Positions 8,131 through 16,418 of a DNA stretch of 64,000 nucleotides are shown here, one piece after another; within the stretch, counting starts at the first letter, position 1, and each line of letters begins with the position of its first letter. The stretch is from assembly GCF_001005295.1 (NCBI RefSeq), contig NZ_LBMK01000003.1, positions 198,579 to 262,578 of the forward strand. Direction: 5' to 3'. A program made the translations under genes and the position numbers. A model generated the notes under the pieces. That model searched no databases. It was not told where the DNA came from and saw only the letters and a program-made list of their open reading frames with translations. Source of the DNA: Streptomyces yangpuensis (GTDB taxonomy: Bacteria; Actinomycetota; Actinomycetes; Streptomycetales; Streptomycetaceae).

Positions 8131-11100
8131 TTAGGCGGGAAAGTTGGCCAAAGTCCGGTCGGTTTCCCGTTCCCGCTCCAGCATCCGGCGCAGCGGCCCC
8201 TCGACGGCGGCCAGCTCCGCGTACTCCCCGCGCTGCACAACCTCGCCGCGGTCCAGCACGAGCACCTCGTCGACCGCCTCCAGGCCGGCCAGCCGGTGCG
8301 TGATCAGCACAGTGGTCCTGCCCTCCGTGGCGGTCAGAAGGTCCGCGGTCAGGGCGTCCGCCGTGACCAGGTCCAGGTGCTCGGCCGGCTCGTCCAGGAC
8401 CAGTACGGGGAAGTCCGCCAGCAGCGCCCGGGCCAGGGCCAGGCGCTGGCGCTGGCCGCCCGAGATCCGCTCGCCGTGCTCGCCGACCAGCGTGTCCAGC
8501 CCGTCCGGAAGGCCGTCCGCCCACTCCAGCAGCCGGGCCGCGGCCAGCGCGTCCCGTAGCTGCTCCTCGCTCGCCCCGGTCCGGGCCAGCCGGAGGTTCT
8601 CCCGGACCGAGCTGTCGAAGAGGTGCGCGTCCTGGGCGCACAGGCCGACGAGCGCCCGTACGTCATCACTGTCGAGTGTGCGCGCGTCCACACCGGCCAG
8701 GCTGTAGGAGCCCTCGGCCGGGTCCAGGAACCGGAGCACGACCTGGGCCAGCGTGGTCTTGCCGGAGCCCGAGGGGCCGACGACAGCGATGCGGCGGCCG
8801 GCCTCCAGGGTGAGGTCCAGCCCGCGCAGCGCGTCACGTTCCTGGCCCGGGTGGCGGGCGGTGAGTCCGGTCAGCCGGAGCGGGAAGGGCGAGGCGGGAG
8901 CAGCGGCGGGCTGCTCGGGCTCGGCGACGGGGACGGGCGCGTCGATGACCTCGTAGACCCGTTCGGCGCTACGGCGCACCCGCTGGCGGTACTGGACGGC
9001 GAGGGGGAGTCCGCTCACCGCCTCGAAGGCGGCGAGGGGCGTCAGAACCGCGACGGCCATCGCGATCCCGGACAGCCGTCCGTCGTGGACCGCGTTCGCG
9101 GCGACAGCTGCGGCGGCCACGACCGTGAGCCCGCACACCAGGGCGGACAGTCCGCTGCCCAGCCCGCCGGCGGTGGCGCCCCGCGCGGCGATGCGCGTCA
9201 GCACACCGTCGCTCTCCCGCGCCCGGCCCTTGCGGTCCGCCAGCGCCCCGGCCACCGTCAGCTCCGCGGTGCCGGTCAGCAGGTCGGCCACCCGGGTGGC
9301 GAGTTCGCCCCGGGCGGGCGCGAGCCTGCGCTCCGCACGGCGGGCGCAGGCGCCGCTGACCAGCGGCACCCCGATACCCGCGGCGAGCAGGCCGACGGCG
9401 AGCACGGCCCCGGCCTCGGGCAGCAGCCACGTGGTGAAGGCGACGGAGCCTGTTCCGACGAGCACCGCGGTGCCGACGGGCAGCAGCCAGCGCAGCCAGT
9501 AGTCCTGCAGGGTGTCGGCGTCGGCGACCAGCCGGGCCAGCAGGTCTCCGCGCCGGTGTTCGCGCAGTCCGGCGGGCGCGATGCGCTCCAGCCGCCGGTA
9601 CACCGACACCCTGAGGTCGGCGAGCATCCGCAGGACGGCGTCGTGCGAGACGAGCCGCTCGGCGTACCGGAAGACGGCGCGGCCCAGTCCGAAGGCCCGC
9701 GTCGCGGTGACCGCCACCATCAGATAGAGGACGGGGGGCTGTTCGGAGGCCCTGGAGATCAGCCAGCCCGACACTGCCATCAGGCCGACGCTGCAGCCGA
9801 CGGCCAGCGCCCCGAGCAGCAGCCCCAGCCTGAACCGTCCCTGCCATGCCTCCGCCACCGCCCGTACCCGGCGCAGCGGATCCGCGCCGCCGGTGTCGGA
9901 CGCACCGCCGCCGGTCCGCACCCGCTCCGGGGCGGAGCCGAGGATCCACTCCCCGGCGTCCGGGCCGAGGCCGTCGGGGAAGGGCTCCCCGGCTTCCGTC
10001 CCGGCCCTTCCGGGGTGGGGGAGCGGTTCTTCGGGCAGCGCGAGCCCGGAGAGCGGCTCGCCCGGCACAGGACCGGCCGTCATACGGACCACCCGGTCCG
10101 CGACGGCGAGCAGGGCCGGCCGGTGCACGACCAGCAGCACCGTCCGTCCCGCGCAGAGCCGCCGCACCGCGTCCACGATCCCCGCCTCGGTCTCGCCGTC
10201 CAGCGCCGCCGTCGGCTCGTCCAGCAGCAGGACCGGCCGGTCCGCCAGGAAGGCCCGGGCCAGTGCCAGCCGCTGCCGCTGCCCGGCGGACAGGCCGACG
10301 CCGCCCTCGCCCAGCAGGGTCTCGGCGCCGCGCGGGAGCGCGGACACGAACTCCCAGGCTCCGGCGTCCTTCAGGGCCGCGGTCACCTCGCCGTCACCGG
10401 CCCCGGGCCGGGCCAGCCGTACGTTCTCGGCGACGGTCCCGGCGAACAGGTGCGGCCGCTGCGGCACCCACGAGATCCGCTCCCGCCAGTGCTCCGGTGA
10501 CAGCTCGGCCAGGTCCACGCCCGCGATGCGGACCCGCCCGGCGGTCGGCCGCACGAATCCCAGCAGCACCTGGAGCAGCGTGGACTTGCCGGCCCCGCTC
10601 GGGCCGGTGAGGGCCACGCACTCCCCCGGTGCGACGGTCAGCGATACCGGCCGGGGTGAGTCCTCGTCCCGGCCCTCGTACCGGACGGCGATCCCGTCGA
10701 TCTCGATCCACAGGGGAGTGCCGGCCGGCAGTCCCGCCGTACCGGCCGGACCGGCGGCGGGGGTCTCCAGGACCTCGAAGATCTCCTCGGCGGCCGCCAG
10801 TCCTTCCGCAGCCGCGTGGTACTGCGCCCCCACCTGTCGCAGCGGCAGGTAGGCCTCGGGCGCCAGGATCAGGATGACCAGCCCGGTGTAGAGGTCCAGT
10901 TCGCCGTGGACCAGTCGCATGCCGATGGTCACGGCGACCAGCGCGACCGACAGGGTCGCCAGCAGTTCCAGGGCGAAGGACGAGAGGAAGGCGATGCGCA
11001 GTGTCCGCATCGTCGCCCGCCGGTAGTCGTCGGTGATCTTGCGGATCGACTCGGCCTGCGCCTTGGCCCGGCCGAAGACCTTCAGTGTGGGGAGCCCGGC

Positions 11101-11721
11101 CACCACGTCGAGGAAGTGCCCGGACAGCCGCGACAGCAGGCGCCACTGGCGGTCCATCCGGGACTGGGTGGCCATACCGATGAGGACCATGAACACCGGG
11201 ATCAGGGGGAGGGTGACCACGATGATGGCCGCCGACACCCAGTCCTCGGTGACGATACGGGCGAGCACCGCCACCGGCACCACGACCGCGAGCCCCAGCT
11301 GGGGCAAGTAGCGGGAGAAGTAGTCGTCGAGCGCGTCCACGCCCCGGGTGGCCAGCGACACCAGCGACCCGGTCCGCTGTCCGCCCGGACGCCCGGGACC
11401 GATCTCCGCGGCCCGGTCCAGCAGCCGGCCCCGCAGTTCCGACTTGACCGCCGCGCTGGCGCGGTGCGCGGCCAGCTCCGTCAGCCATGCGATCAGAGCG
11501 CGGCCCAGCGCCACGGCCGCGAGCAGCAGCAGCGGCGTGCGGAGCGCAGCGCTGCCGAAGCCCTGCTCGAAGGCGCCCACCACGATCTCGGCGATGAGCA
11601 TCGCCTGGCCGACGACCAGCCCCGCCCCGGCCAGCCCGAGGGCCACCACCGTCCCCAGGAAGAGGCGGGTGGAACGGGCGTACCGGAGCAGGCGCGGGTC
11701 GATCGGTTTCACGTGAAACAT
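8131..11721 (-). CDS. cydCD: CydD-CydC fused ABC exporter needed for cytochrome bd assembly
   Basis: A 1196-residue fusion of two half-transporters, each with six membrane helices and an ATPase. The first ATPase has GPSGAGKST, LSAGQRQR and LLLDEPTAALD; the second has GPSGSGKTT, ISGGQRQR and LVLDEPAEHLD. CydDC exports cysteine or glutathione, or handles haem, and is required for active cytochrome bd oxidase in the membrane. A parS site lies in the first codons. GGAGG directly abuts the ATG at 11721 but sits 9 nt before an in-frame GTG at 11712, so translation probably starts at that GTG, giving a protein that begins MKPIDP. The gene is downstream of cydA and cydB on the same strand. The fusion is usual for actinomycetes. 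Confidence 0.93.
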   Translation of the reverse strand: MFHVKPIDPRLLRYARSTRLFLGTVVALGLAGAGLVVGQAMLIAEIVVGAFEQGFGSAALRTPLLLLAAVALGRALIAWLTELAAHRASAAVKSELRGRLLDRAAEIGPGRPGGQRTGSLVSLATRGVDALDDYFSRYLPQLGLAVVVPVAVLARIVTEDWVSAAIIVVTLPLIPVFMVLIGMATQSRMDRQWRLLSRLSGHFLDVVAGLPTLKVFGRAKAQAESIRKITDDYRRATMRTLRIAFLSSFALELLATLSVALVAVTIGMRLVHGELDLYTGLVILILAPEAYLPLRQVGAQYHAAAEGLAAAEEIFEVLETPAAGPAGTAGLPAGTPLWIEIDGIAVRYEGRDEDSPRPVSLTVAPGECVALTGPSGAGKSTLLQVLLGFVRPTAGRVRIAGVDLAELSPEHWRERISWVPQRPHLFAGTVAENVRLARPGAGDGEVTAALKDAGAWEFVSALPRGAETLLGEGGVGLSAGQRQRLALARAFLADRPVLLLDEPTAALDGETEAGIVDAVRRLCAGRTVLLVVHRPALLAVADRVVRMTAGPVPGEPLSGLALPEEPLPHPGRAGTEAGEPFPDGLGPDAGEWILGSAPERVRTGGGASDTGGADPLRRVRAVAEAWQGRFRLGLLLGALAVGCSVGLMAVSGWLISRASEQPPVLYLMVAVTATRAFGLGRAVFRYAERLVSHDAVLRMLADLRVSVYRRLERIAPAGLREHRRGDLLARLVADADTLQDYWLRWLLPVGTAVLVGTGSVAFTTWLLPEAGAVLAVGLLAAGIGVPLVSGACARRAERRLAPARGELATRVADLLTGTAELTVAGALADRKGRARESDGVLTRIAARGATAGGLGSGLSALVCGLTVVAAAAVAANAVHDGRLSGIAMAVAVLTPLAAFEAVSGLPLAVQYRQRVRRSAERVYEVIDAPVPVAEPEQPAAAPASPFPLRLTGLTARHPGQERDALRGLDLTLEAGRRIAVVGPSGSGKTTLAQVVLRFLDPAEGSYSLAGVDARTLDSDDVRALVGLCAQDAHLFDSSVRENLRLARTGASEEQLRDALAAARLLEWADGLPDGLDTLVGEHGERISGGQRQRLALARALLADFPVLVLDEPAEHLDLVTADALTADLLTATEGRTTVLITHRLAGLEAVDEVLVLDRGEVVQRGEYAELAAVEGPLRRMLERERETDRTLANFPA
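11706..11719. promoter_or_regulatory. parS site overlapping the cydCD start
   Basis: Perfect GTTTCACGTGAAAC lying between the ribosome site and the likely GTG start of cydCD, or within codons 1-5 if the upstream ATG is used. Confidence 0.95.
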
Positions 11722-11793
11722 CCTCCGAGGGAGGGCCGGCCGGGCCGGCGGGTCGGGCGGCGCGAGGAGACGGGCGAGTTCACCGGCACGGAA

Positions 11794-12795
11794 TCAGTGC
11801 GCGTCGACGATGTGCTGCGTACCGATCCGCTTGCGGAACACCCAGTAGGTCCAGCCCTGGTAGAGCAGAACGAGCGGGGTGGCTACGGCGGCGCACCAGG
11901 TCATGATCTTCAGCGTGTAGGGGCTGGACGAGGCGTTGGTGACGGTGAGGCTCCAGGCCGCGTCGAGCGAGGAGGGCATCACGTTCGGGAAGAGCGTCAG
12001 GAAGAGCATCGCGACGGCCGCCGCGATGGTGATCCCGGACAGTGCGAACGACCAGCCCTCGCGCCCCGCCAGGTTGAAGCCGAGCGCCCCGAGCAGGGCC
12101 AGCACCGCGACGGCCATCGCGACCAGGCTCTTGCCGTCGCCGCGCGAGACCTGGGTCCAGATGAGGAAGACCAGGGCGAGTACAGCGGTGACGAGGCCCA
12201 GCACGGTCGCCGTCCTACGCGACCGCTCCCGGATGTCACCGACCGTCTTGAGCGAGGCGAAGACCGCGCCGTGGAAGGTGAACAGGGTGAGGGTGACCAG
12301 CCCGCCGAGGACCGAGTAGACGTTGAGCAGGTCGAGGAAGCTGCCGACGTACTCCTTGTTCTGGTCGATCTTCACTCCGCGCACGATGTTGGCGAAGGCC
12401 ACGCCCCAGAGGAAGGCGGGGATCAGCGAGGTCCAGAAGATCGCGTGCTCCCAGTTGGTCTGCCAGCGGTCCTCGGGGCGCTTGTGCCGGTACTCGAAGG
12501 CCACCCCGCGGATGATCAGGCAGATCAGGATGAGCAGCAGCGGCAGGTAGAAGCCGGAGAAGAGGGTGGCGTACCAGTCGGGGAAGGCGGCGAAGGTCGC
12601 ACCGCCCGCCGTGAGCAGCCAGACCTCGTTGCCGTCCCACACGGGCCCGATCGTGTTGATCAGAACCCGCTTCTCCGTACGGTCGCGGGCGAGCAGCTTG
12701 GTCAGCACGCCGATGCCGAAGTCGAAGCCCTCCAGGAAGAAGTAGCCGGTCCACAGGACGGCGATCAGCACGAACCAGACGTCGTGGAGCTCCAT
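11794..12795 (-). CDS. cydB: Cytochrome bd oxidase subunit II
   Basis: A 333-residue membrane protein with about nine hydrophobic helices. The N-terminal VWFVLIAVLWTGYFFLEGFD and the GPVWDGNEVWLL segment are CydB hallmarks. CydB pairs with CydA in the bd-type quinol oxidase, which reduces O2 to water at high affinity without pumping protons; CydA holds the haems. The ATG lies 18 bp after the cydA stop codon with GAGAA upstream, so the two are co-transcribed. The 72-bp gap to cydCD contains no clear terminator, consistent with one cydABCD unit. Expression is likely driven by the Rex-controlled promoter before cydA. Confidence 0.95.
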   Translation of the reverse strand: MELHDVWFVLIAVLWTGYFFLEGFDFGIGVLTKLLARDRTEKRVLINTIGPVWDGNEVWLLTAGGATFAAFPDWYATLFSGFYLPLLLILICLIIRGVAFEYRHKRPEDRWQTNWEHAIFWTSLIPAFLWGVAFANIVRGVKIDQNKEYVGSFLDLLNVYSVLGGLVTLTLFTFHGAVFASLKTVGDIRERSRRTATVLGLVTAVLALVFLIWTQVSRGDGKSLVAMAVAVLALLGALGFNLAGREGWSFALSGITIAAAVAMLFLTLFPNVMPSSLDAAWSLTVTNASSSPYTLKIMTWCAAVATPLVLLYQGWTYWVFRKRIGTQHIVDAH

Positions 12796-12813
12796 GGTGC
12801 GTTCTCCTCAGCC

Positions 12814-14319
12814 TCAGTACGAGAAGGCCATCGGCCGGTCGGGGTTCTTGTCGTCCCCGCCGATCTTGGTGGGCGGGTTGAGGTCGGCCTCGGTGAGCTC
12901 CGGCGGGCCGAGCTTGACGTACTTGACGAGGAGCCGGACCTCGATCACGGCGAGCACGGCGTAGAGCAGGGTGAAGCCGATCATCGAGGTGAGGACCTCG
13001 GCCTGGGAGACGTTCGGCGAGACCGCGTCCCGGGTTCGCAGGACTCCGTAGACCACCCACGGCTGACGGCCCATCTCGGTGAAGATCCAGCCCCAGGAGT
13101 TGGCGATGAGGGGGAATCCCATGGTCCAGAGGGCGACGATCCAGTAGAGGTTGCCGATCCTGGGGCTCAGCGCCTTCTTGAAGAGCACCAGGTGGGGGAC
13201 CTCGTCCTCCCCGGTGCGCAGCCCCGGCGGGAGCAGGAACTTCCTGCGGGTCAGCCAGAGGCCCAGCATGCCGATACCGAGCGAGGCCATGCCGAAGCCG
13301 ATCATCCAGCGGAAGCCCCAGTAGGCGACCGGGATGTTGGGCCGGTAGTCGCCCGGTCCGAACTTCTCCTGTTCGGCCTTGTTGACGTCGTTGATGCCCG
13401 GGACGAAGGAGGTGAAGTCGTCGTTGGCCAGGAAGGACAGCAGACCCGGGATCTCGATGGCCACCTTGTTGTGGCCCTTTTCGACGTCGCCGTAGGCGAA
13501 GACGGAGAAGGGCGCGGGGGCCTCGCCGTCCCAGAGGGCCTCGGCGGCGGCCATCTTCATGGGCTGCTGCTTGAACATGACCTTGCCGAGCAGGTCACCG
13601 CTGATCGCCGTGCCGAGGCCGGCGATGATCAGGACGACCAGGCCCAGGCGCAGCGAGCTGCGCATCACCGGAACATGCTTCTTGCGCGCCAGGTGGTAGG
13701 CGGAGATGCCGGCCATGAACGCACCGCCGACGAGGAAGGCGGCCGTGATGGTGTGGAAGAACTGGGTGAGCGCGGTGTTCTGGGTGAGCACCAGCCAGAA
13801 GTCGGTGAGCTCCGCCCGGCCCCGCTCCTCGTTGATCCGGTAGCCGACCGGGTGCTGCATCCAGGAATTGGCCGCCAGGATGAAGTAGGCGGACAGGACG
13901 GTGCCGATGGACACCATCCAGATGCAGGCCAGGTGGATCTTCTTGGGCAGCTTGTCCCAGCCGAAGATCCACAGTCCGATGAAGGTGGACTCGAAGAAGA
14001 AGGCGATCAGCGCTTCGAAGGCGAGGGGGGCGCCGAAGATGTCACCGACGAAGCGCGAGTAGTCGGACCAGTTCATGCCGAACTGGAACTCCTGGACGAT
14101 GCCGGTGACGACACCCATCGCGATATTGATCAAGAAGAGCTTTCCCCAGAACTTCGTGGCCCTGAGGTACTTCTCCTTCTCGGTGCGCACCCAGGCGGTC
14201 TGCAGGCCGGCCGTAAGGGCGGCGAGCGAGATCGTCAGGGGCACGAAGAGGAAGTGATAGACGGTGGTGATGCCGAACTGCCATCGCGCCAGGGTTTCTG
14301 GCGCCAGAGCCAGGTCCAC
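12814..14319 (-). CDS. cydA: Cytochrome bd oxidase subunit I
   Basis: A 501-residue haem-bearing subunit of quinol oxidase bd. The GTG at 14319 has AAGGAG 8 nt upstream and gives MDLALAPETLARWQFG, a normal CydA start. His22 in VYHFLF is the expected haem b595/d-region ligand, FFHTITAAFLVGG carries the second conserved His, and GRQPW is near the C-terminus. The Q-loop region is short, as in other actinobacterial enzymes. CydA oxidises menaquinol and reduces O2 in the cytoplasmic membrane, and is useful when oxygen is scarce. A Rex operator lies 83 bp upstream, so transcription should rise when NADH/NAD is high. Confidence 0.96.
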   Translation of the reverse strand: MDLALAPETLARWQFGITTVYHFLFVPLTISLAALTAGLQTAWVRTEKEKYLRATKFWGKLFLINIAMGVVTGIVQEFQFGMNWSDYSRFVGDIFGAPLAFEALIAFFFESTFIGLWIFGWDKLPKKIHLACIWMVSIGTVLSAYFILAANSWMQHPVGYRINEERGRAELTDFWLVLTQNTALTQFFHTITAAFLVGGAFMAGISAYHLARKKHVPVMRSSLRLGLVVLIIAGLGTAISGDLLGKVMFKQQPMKMAAAEALWDGEAPAPFSVFAYGDVEKGHNKVAIEIPGLLSFLANDDFTSFVPGINDVNKAEQEKFGPGDYRPNIPVAYWGFRWMIGFGMASLGIGMLGLWLTRRKFLLPPGLRTGEDEVPHLVLFKKALSPRIGNLYWIVALWTMGFPLIANSWGWIFTEMGRQPWVVYGVLRTRDAVSPNVSQAEVLTSMIGFTLLYAVLAVIEVRLLVKYVKLGPPELTEADLNPPTKIGGDDKNPDRPMAFSY

Positions 14320-14401
14320 GTCCTCGTCTCCTTCGTGTCGCCGTGATCACAGCGGCAGCCTGCTTTCCGAACCCGCCGATTCCGGGAGGAAGCACACACG
14401 C

Positions 14402-14427
14402 TTGTGAACGCGTTCACATTCACAAGC
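14402..14427. promoter_or_regulatory. Rex operator (ROP) controlling cydABCD
   Basis: TTGTGAACGCGTTCACAT at 14402-14419 matches the Streptomyces Rex site (TGTGAAC...GTTCACA). A further TTCACAAG (14420-14427) can pair with the outer CTTGTGAA, giving two overlapping dyads. Rex represses at low NADH and lets go when NADH builds up under oxygen limitation. Position and sequence agree with the known cydA target in S. coelicolor. Confidence 0.92.
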
Positions 14428-14479
14428 ATTATGGCGCATCGCATTCGGCCACCTTCCAGCGGGGTACCCCTAGCCAATC

Positions 14480-14500
14480 GATTCAACAGATTGTTGAATC
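14480..14500. promoter_or_regulatory. Perfect inverted repeat just before the cyclophilin-like gene
   Basis: Arms GATTCAACA (14480-14488) and TGTTGAATC (14492-14500) with a 3-bp spacer, ending 6 bp before the ATG at 14507. It is AT-rich and fully symmetric, as expected for a dimeric repressor operator (GntR-like spacing). The regulator is unknown. Confidence 0.55.
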
Positions 14501-14506
14501 TGGCTC

Positions 14507-14875
14507 ATGCAGATTCGAATCTCCTGGCCTGCGGGCCAGCTCACCGCAACCCTCGACGAGACCCCGACCAGCAAGGCGCTGGCCGAGGCTCTTCCGATCT
14601 CCGCCTCCGCGAACACGTGGGGCGAGGAGGTCTACTTCGACACCGGTGTCTCCGTGGCCCTGGAGGACGACGCCCGGCAGGTCGTCGAGCCCGGCACGGT
14701 CGCGTTCTGGACCGAGGGCGACGCCCTCGCGCTGCCCTACGGCCCGACGCCGATCTCGCGCGGGGGTGAGAGCCGCCTGGCGAGCCCGTGCAACGTGCTC
14801 GGCTCGTTCGACGGCGACCCCCGCCTGCTGTCCACCGTTCGCGACGGCGATCCCGTCCGCGTGGAACTGGCCTGA
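14507..14875 (+). CDS. Cyclophilin-like fold protein (TM1367/DUF369 type)
   Basis: A 122-residue soluble protein. It has the pattern of the small cyclophilin-like family: N-terminal strands MQIRISWPAG, a TSKALAEALP helix, WGEEVYFDTG, a GTVAFWTEGDALALPYGPTP stretch and the ending SPCNVLGSFDGDP. The active-site residues of true proline isomerases are not obvious, and the biochemical role of this family is unknown. No good ribosome site precedes the ATG, so the message may be leaderless. A perfect inverted repeat sits at the start of the gene and probably controls it. It is divergent from cydA and shares that intergenic region with the Rex operator, and is convergent with hisC. Confidence 0.75.
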   Translation: MQIRISWPAGQLTATLDETPTSKALAEALPISASANTWGEEVYFDTGVSVALEDDARQVVEPGTVAFWTEGDALALPYGPTPISRGGESRLASPCNVLGSFDGDPRLLSTVRDGDPVRVELA

Positions 14876-14977
14876 GACTCCCGCCCCACCCGTCCGCGCG
14901 GCGCTCCCGCCGGCCGGACGGCCGCGGCCCGCGCCGCCGCCGGAACCCGCGCGGCCGCCGGACCCGCGCCGCGGAGC

Positions 14978-16057
14978 CTAGAGCTCCTTGAAGAACGCCT
15001 CCGCCGTGTGCAGGAAGAGGTCGTTCGCCTCGGGCTCACCGATCGTGACCCGAAGGCCCTCGCCCGCGAAGGGCCGGACCACCACACCGGCCTTCTCGCA
15101 GGCCGCCGCGAAATCGAGGGTCCGCTCGCCCAGGCGCAGCCACACGAAGTTCGCCTGCGTGTCCGGCACGGTCCAGCCCTGCGCCAGCAGCGTCGAGTGG
15201 ACCCGCGCACGCTCGCCCACCAGCGCACCGACCCGGCCCATCAGTTCGTCCTCGGCGCGCAGCGAGGCCACCGCCGCGTCCTGCGCGAGCTGGCTGACGC
15301 CGAAGGGCACCGCCGTCTTGCGCAGCGCCGCCGCCACCCGCTCGTGCGCGACCGCGAATCCGACCCGCAGACCGGCGAGCCCGTACGCCTTGGAGAACGT
15401 CCGCAGCACGGCGACGTTGGGGCGGTCGCGGTAGAGCTCGATGCCGTCCGGGACGTCCGTGTCGCGCACGAATTCGCGGTACGCCTCGTCCAGGACCACC
15501 AGGACGTCCGAGGGCACCTGGTCCAGGAAGCGCTCCAGCTCGGCCCGGCGCACGGCGGTGCCGGTGGGATTGTTCGGGTTGCAGACGAAGATCAGCCGCG
15601 TCCGCTCGGTGATCGCCGCGGCCATGGCGTCCAGGTCGTGCACATCGCCCTCGGTCAGCGGGACCTGCACCGAGGTCGCACCCGAGATCTGCGTGATGAT
15701 CGGGTACGCCTCGAAGGACCGCCAGGCGTACATGACCTCGTCGCCCGGGCCCGCCGTGGACTGGATCAGCGACTGGGCCACGCCCACCGAGCCGGTGCCC
15801 GTGGCCACGTGCTCGACCGGCACGCCGAACCGCTCGGCGATCTCGTTCACCAGTCCGGTGCAGGCCATGTCCGGGTACCGGTTGAAGGCACCCGCAGCCG
15901 TGACGGCGCTCTCCAGCACCCCCGGCAGCGGCGGGTACGGGTTCTCGTTCGAGGACAGCTTGTACGCGACGGGCCCGCCCGCGGCAGCCGGCTTTCCGGG
16001 CTTGTACGTCGGAATGCCGTCCAGCTCGGCGCGCAGCTTCGGGCTCTTCTCGCTCAC
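14978..16057 (-). CDS. hisC: Histidinol-phosphate/aromatic aminotransferase (HisC type)
   Basis: A 359-residue fold-type I PLP enzyme. The GTG start has GGAGG 7 nt upstream. The PLP lysine is in [21 protein letters not shown] binds the cofactor ring side, and LDEAYREF holds the conserved Asp and Tyr. The C-terminal Arg that grips the substrate carboxylate is in [13 protein letters not shown]. HisC converts imidazole-acetol phosphate and glutamate to histidinol phosphate, but close relatives act as phenylalanine aminotransferases. This copy stands alone, away from a his operon, so an aromatic aminotransferase role is a real alternative. It is divergent from a LacI-type gene across a palindrome-rich gap. 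Confidence 0.85.
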   Translation of the reverse strand: MSEKSPKLRAELDGIPTYKPGKPAAAGGPVAYKLSSNENPYPPLPGVLESAVTAAGAFNRYPDMACTGLVNEIAERFGVPVEHVATGTGSVGVAQSLIQSTAGPGDEVMYAWRSFEAYPIITQISGATSVQVPLTEGDVHDLDAMAAAITERTRLIFVCNPNNPTGTAVRRAELERFLDQVPSDVLVVLDEAYREFVRDTDVPDGIELYRDRPNVAVLRTFSKAYGLAGLRVGFAVAHERVAAALRKTAVPFGVSQLAQDAAVASLRAEDELMGRVGALVGERARVHSTLLAQGWTVPDTQANFVWLRLGERTLDFAAACEKAGVVVRPFAGEGLRVTIGEPEANDLFLHTAEAFFKEL

Positions 16058-16418
16058 CGCAGGTCCTCCTCGACCGTCCCGTCCGACGTCGCCGTCGACT
16101 CAATACTGCTCACCTTATGAGGATTCCGCTCTCCCGAGAATGGGGGCGCCTGGATTGCGGGGGAGCGCGCGCATATATGCGCGCGCCGGTGGCCTGCGCC
16201 GTGGCGCGCATCCCTCGTGCAGGTGAGTTGCGGCCGACACGAAAGCGCGCCGTTTTGGCATGCCCGGTCCCGTCGACAAGCCCCACCGCCAGCATGTGCG
16301 ACCAAACGCCTTTATTTCCAAGGTCATTGGGGGTGGCAAACCATGCAGAAACGTGCCTGTCAACGCGTGCATATGCACCCGGACCGCCCACCCCACCGAG
16401 CCCTACTATCGGCTCGCC
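16058..16418. promoter_or_regulatory. Divergent promoter region with two palindromes (hisC/lacI-type gene)
   Basis: There is no convincing gene in these 361 bp. It contains a 22-bp perfect palindrome at 16165-16186 (core GCATATATGC flanked by alternating GC) and a 12-bp palindrome GTGCATATGCAC at 16367-16378. A -10-like TACTAT lies at 16404-16409, 9 bp before the ATG of the regulator gene, so that transcript is probably leaderless. The palindromes may be operators for the LacI-type protein. Confidence 0.5.

Noticed and set aside
10816..14346. A 1176-codon open frame on the plus strand across the cyd genes
   Set aside because: It is antisense to cydA, cydB and cydCD, with Gly/Arg/Asp/Glu-rich low-complexity translation. 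It comes from GC-rich third positions, not from a gene.
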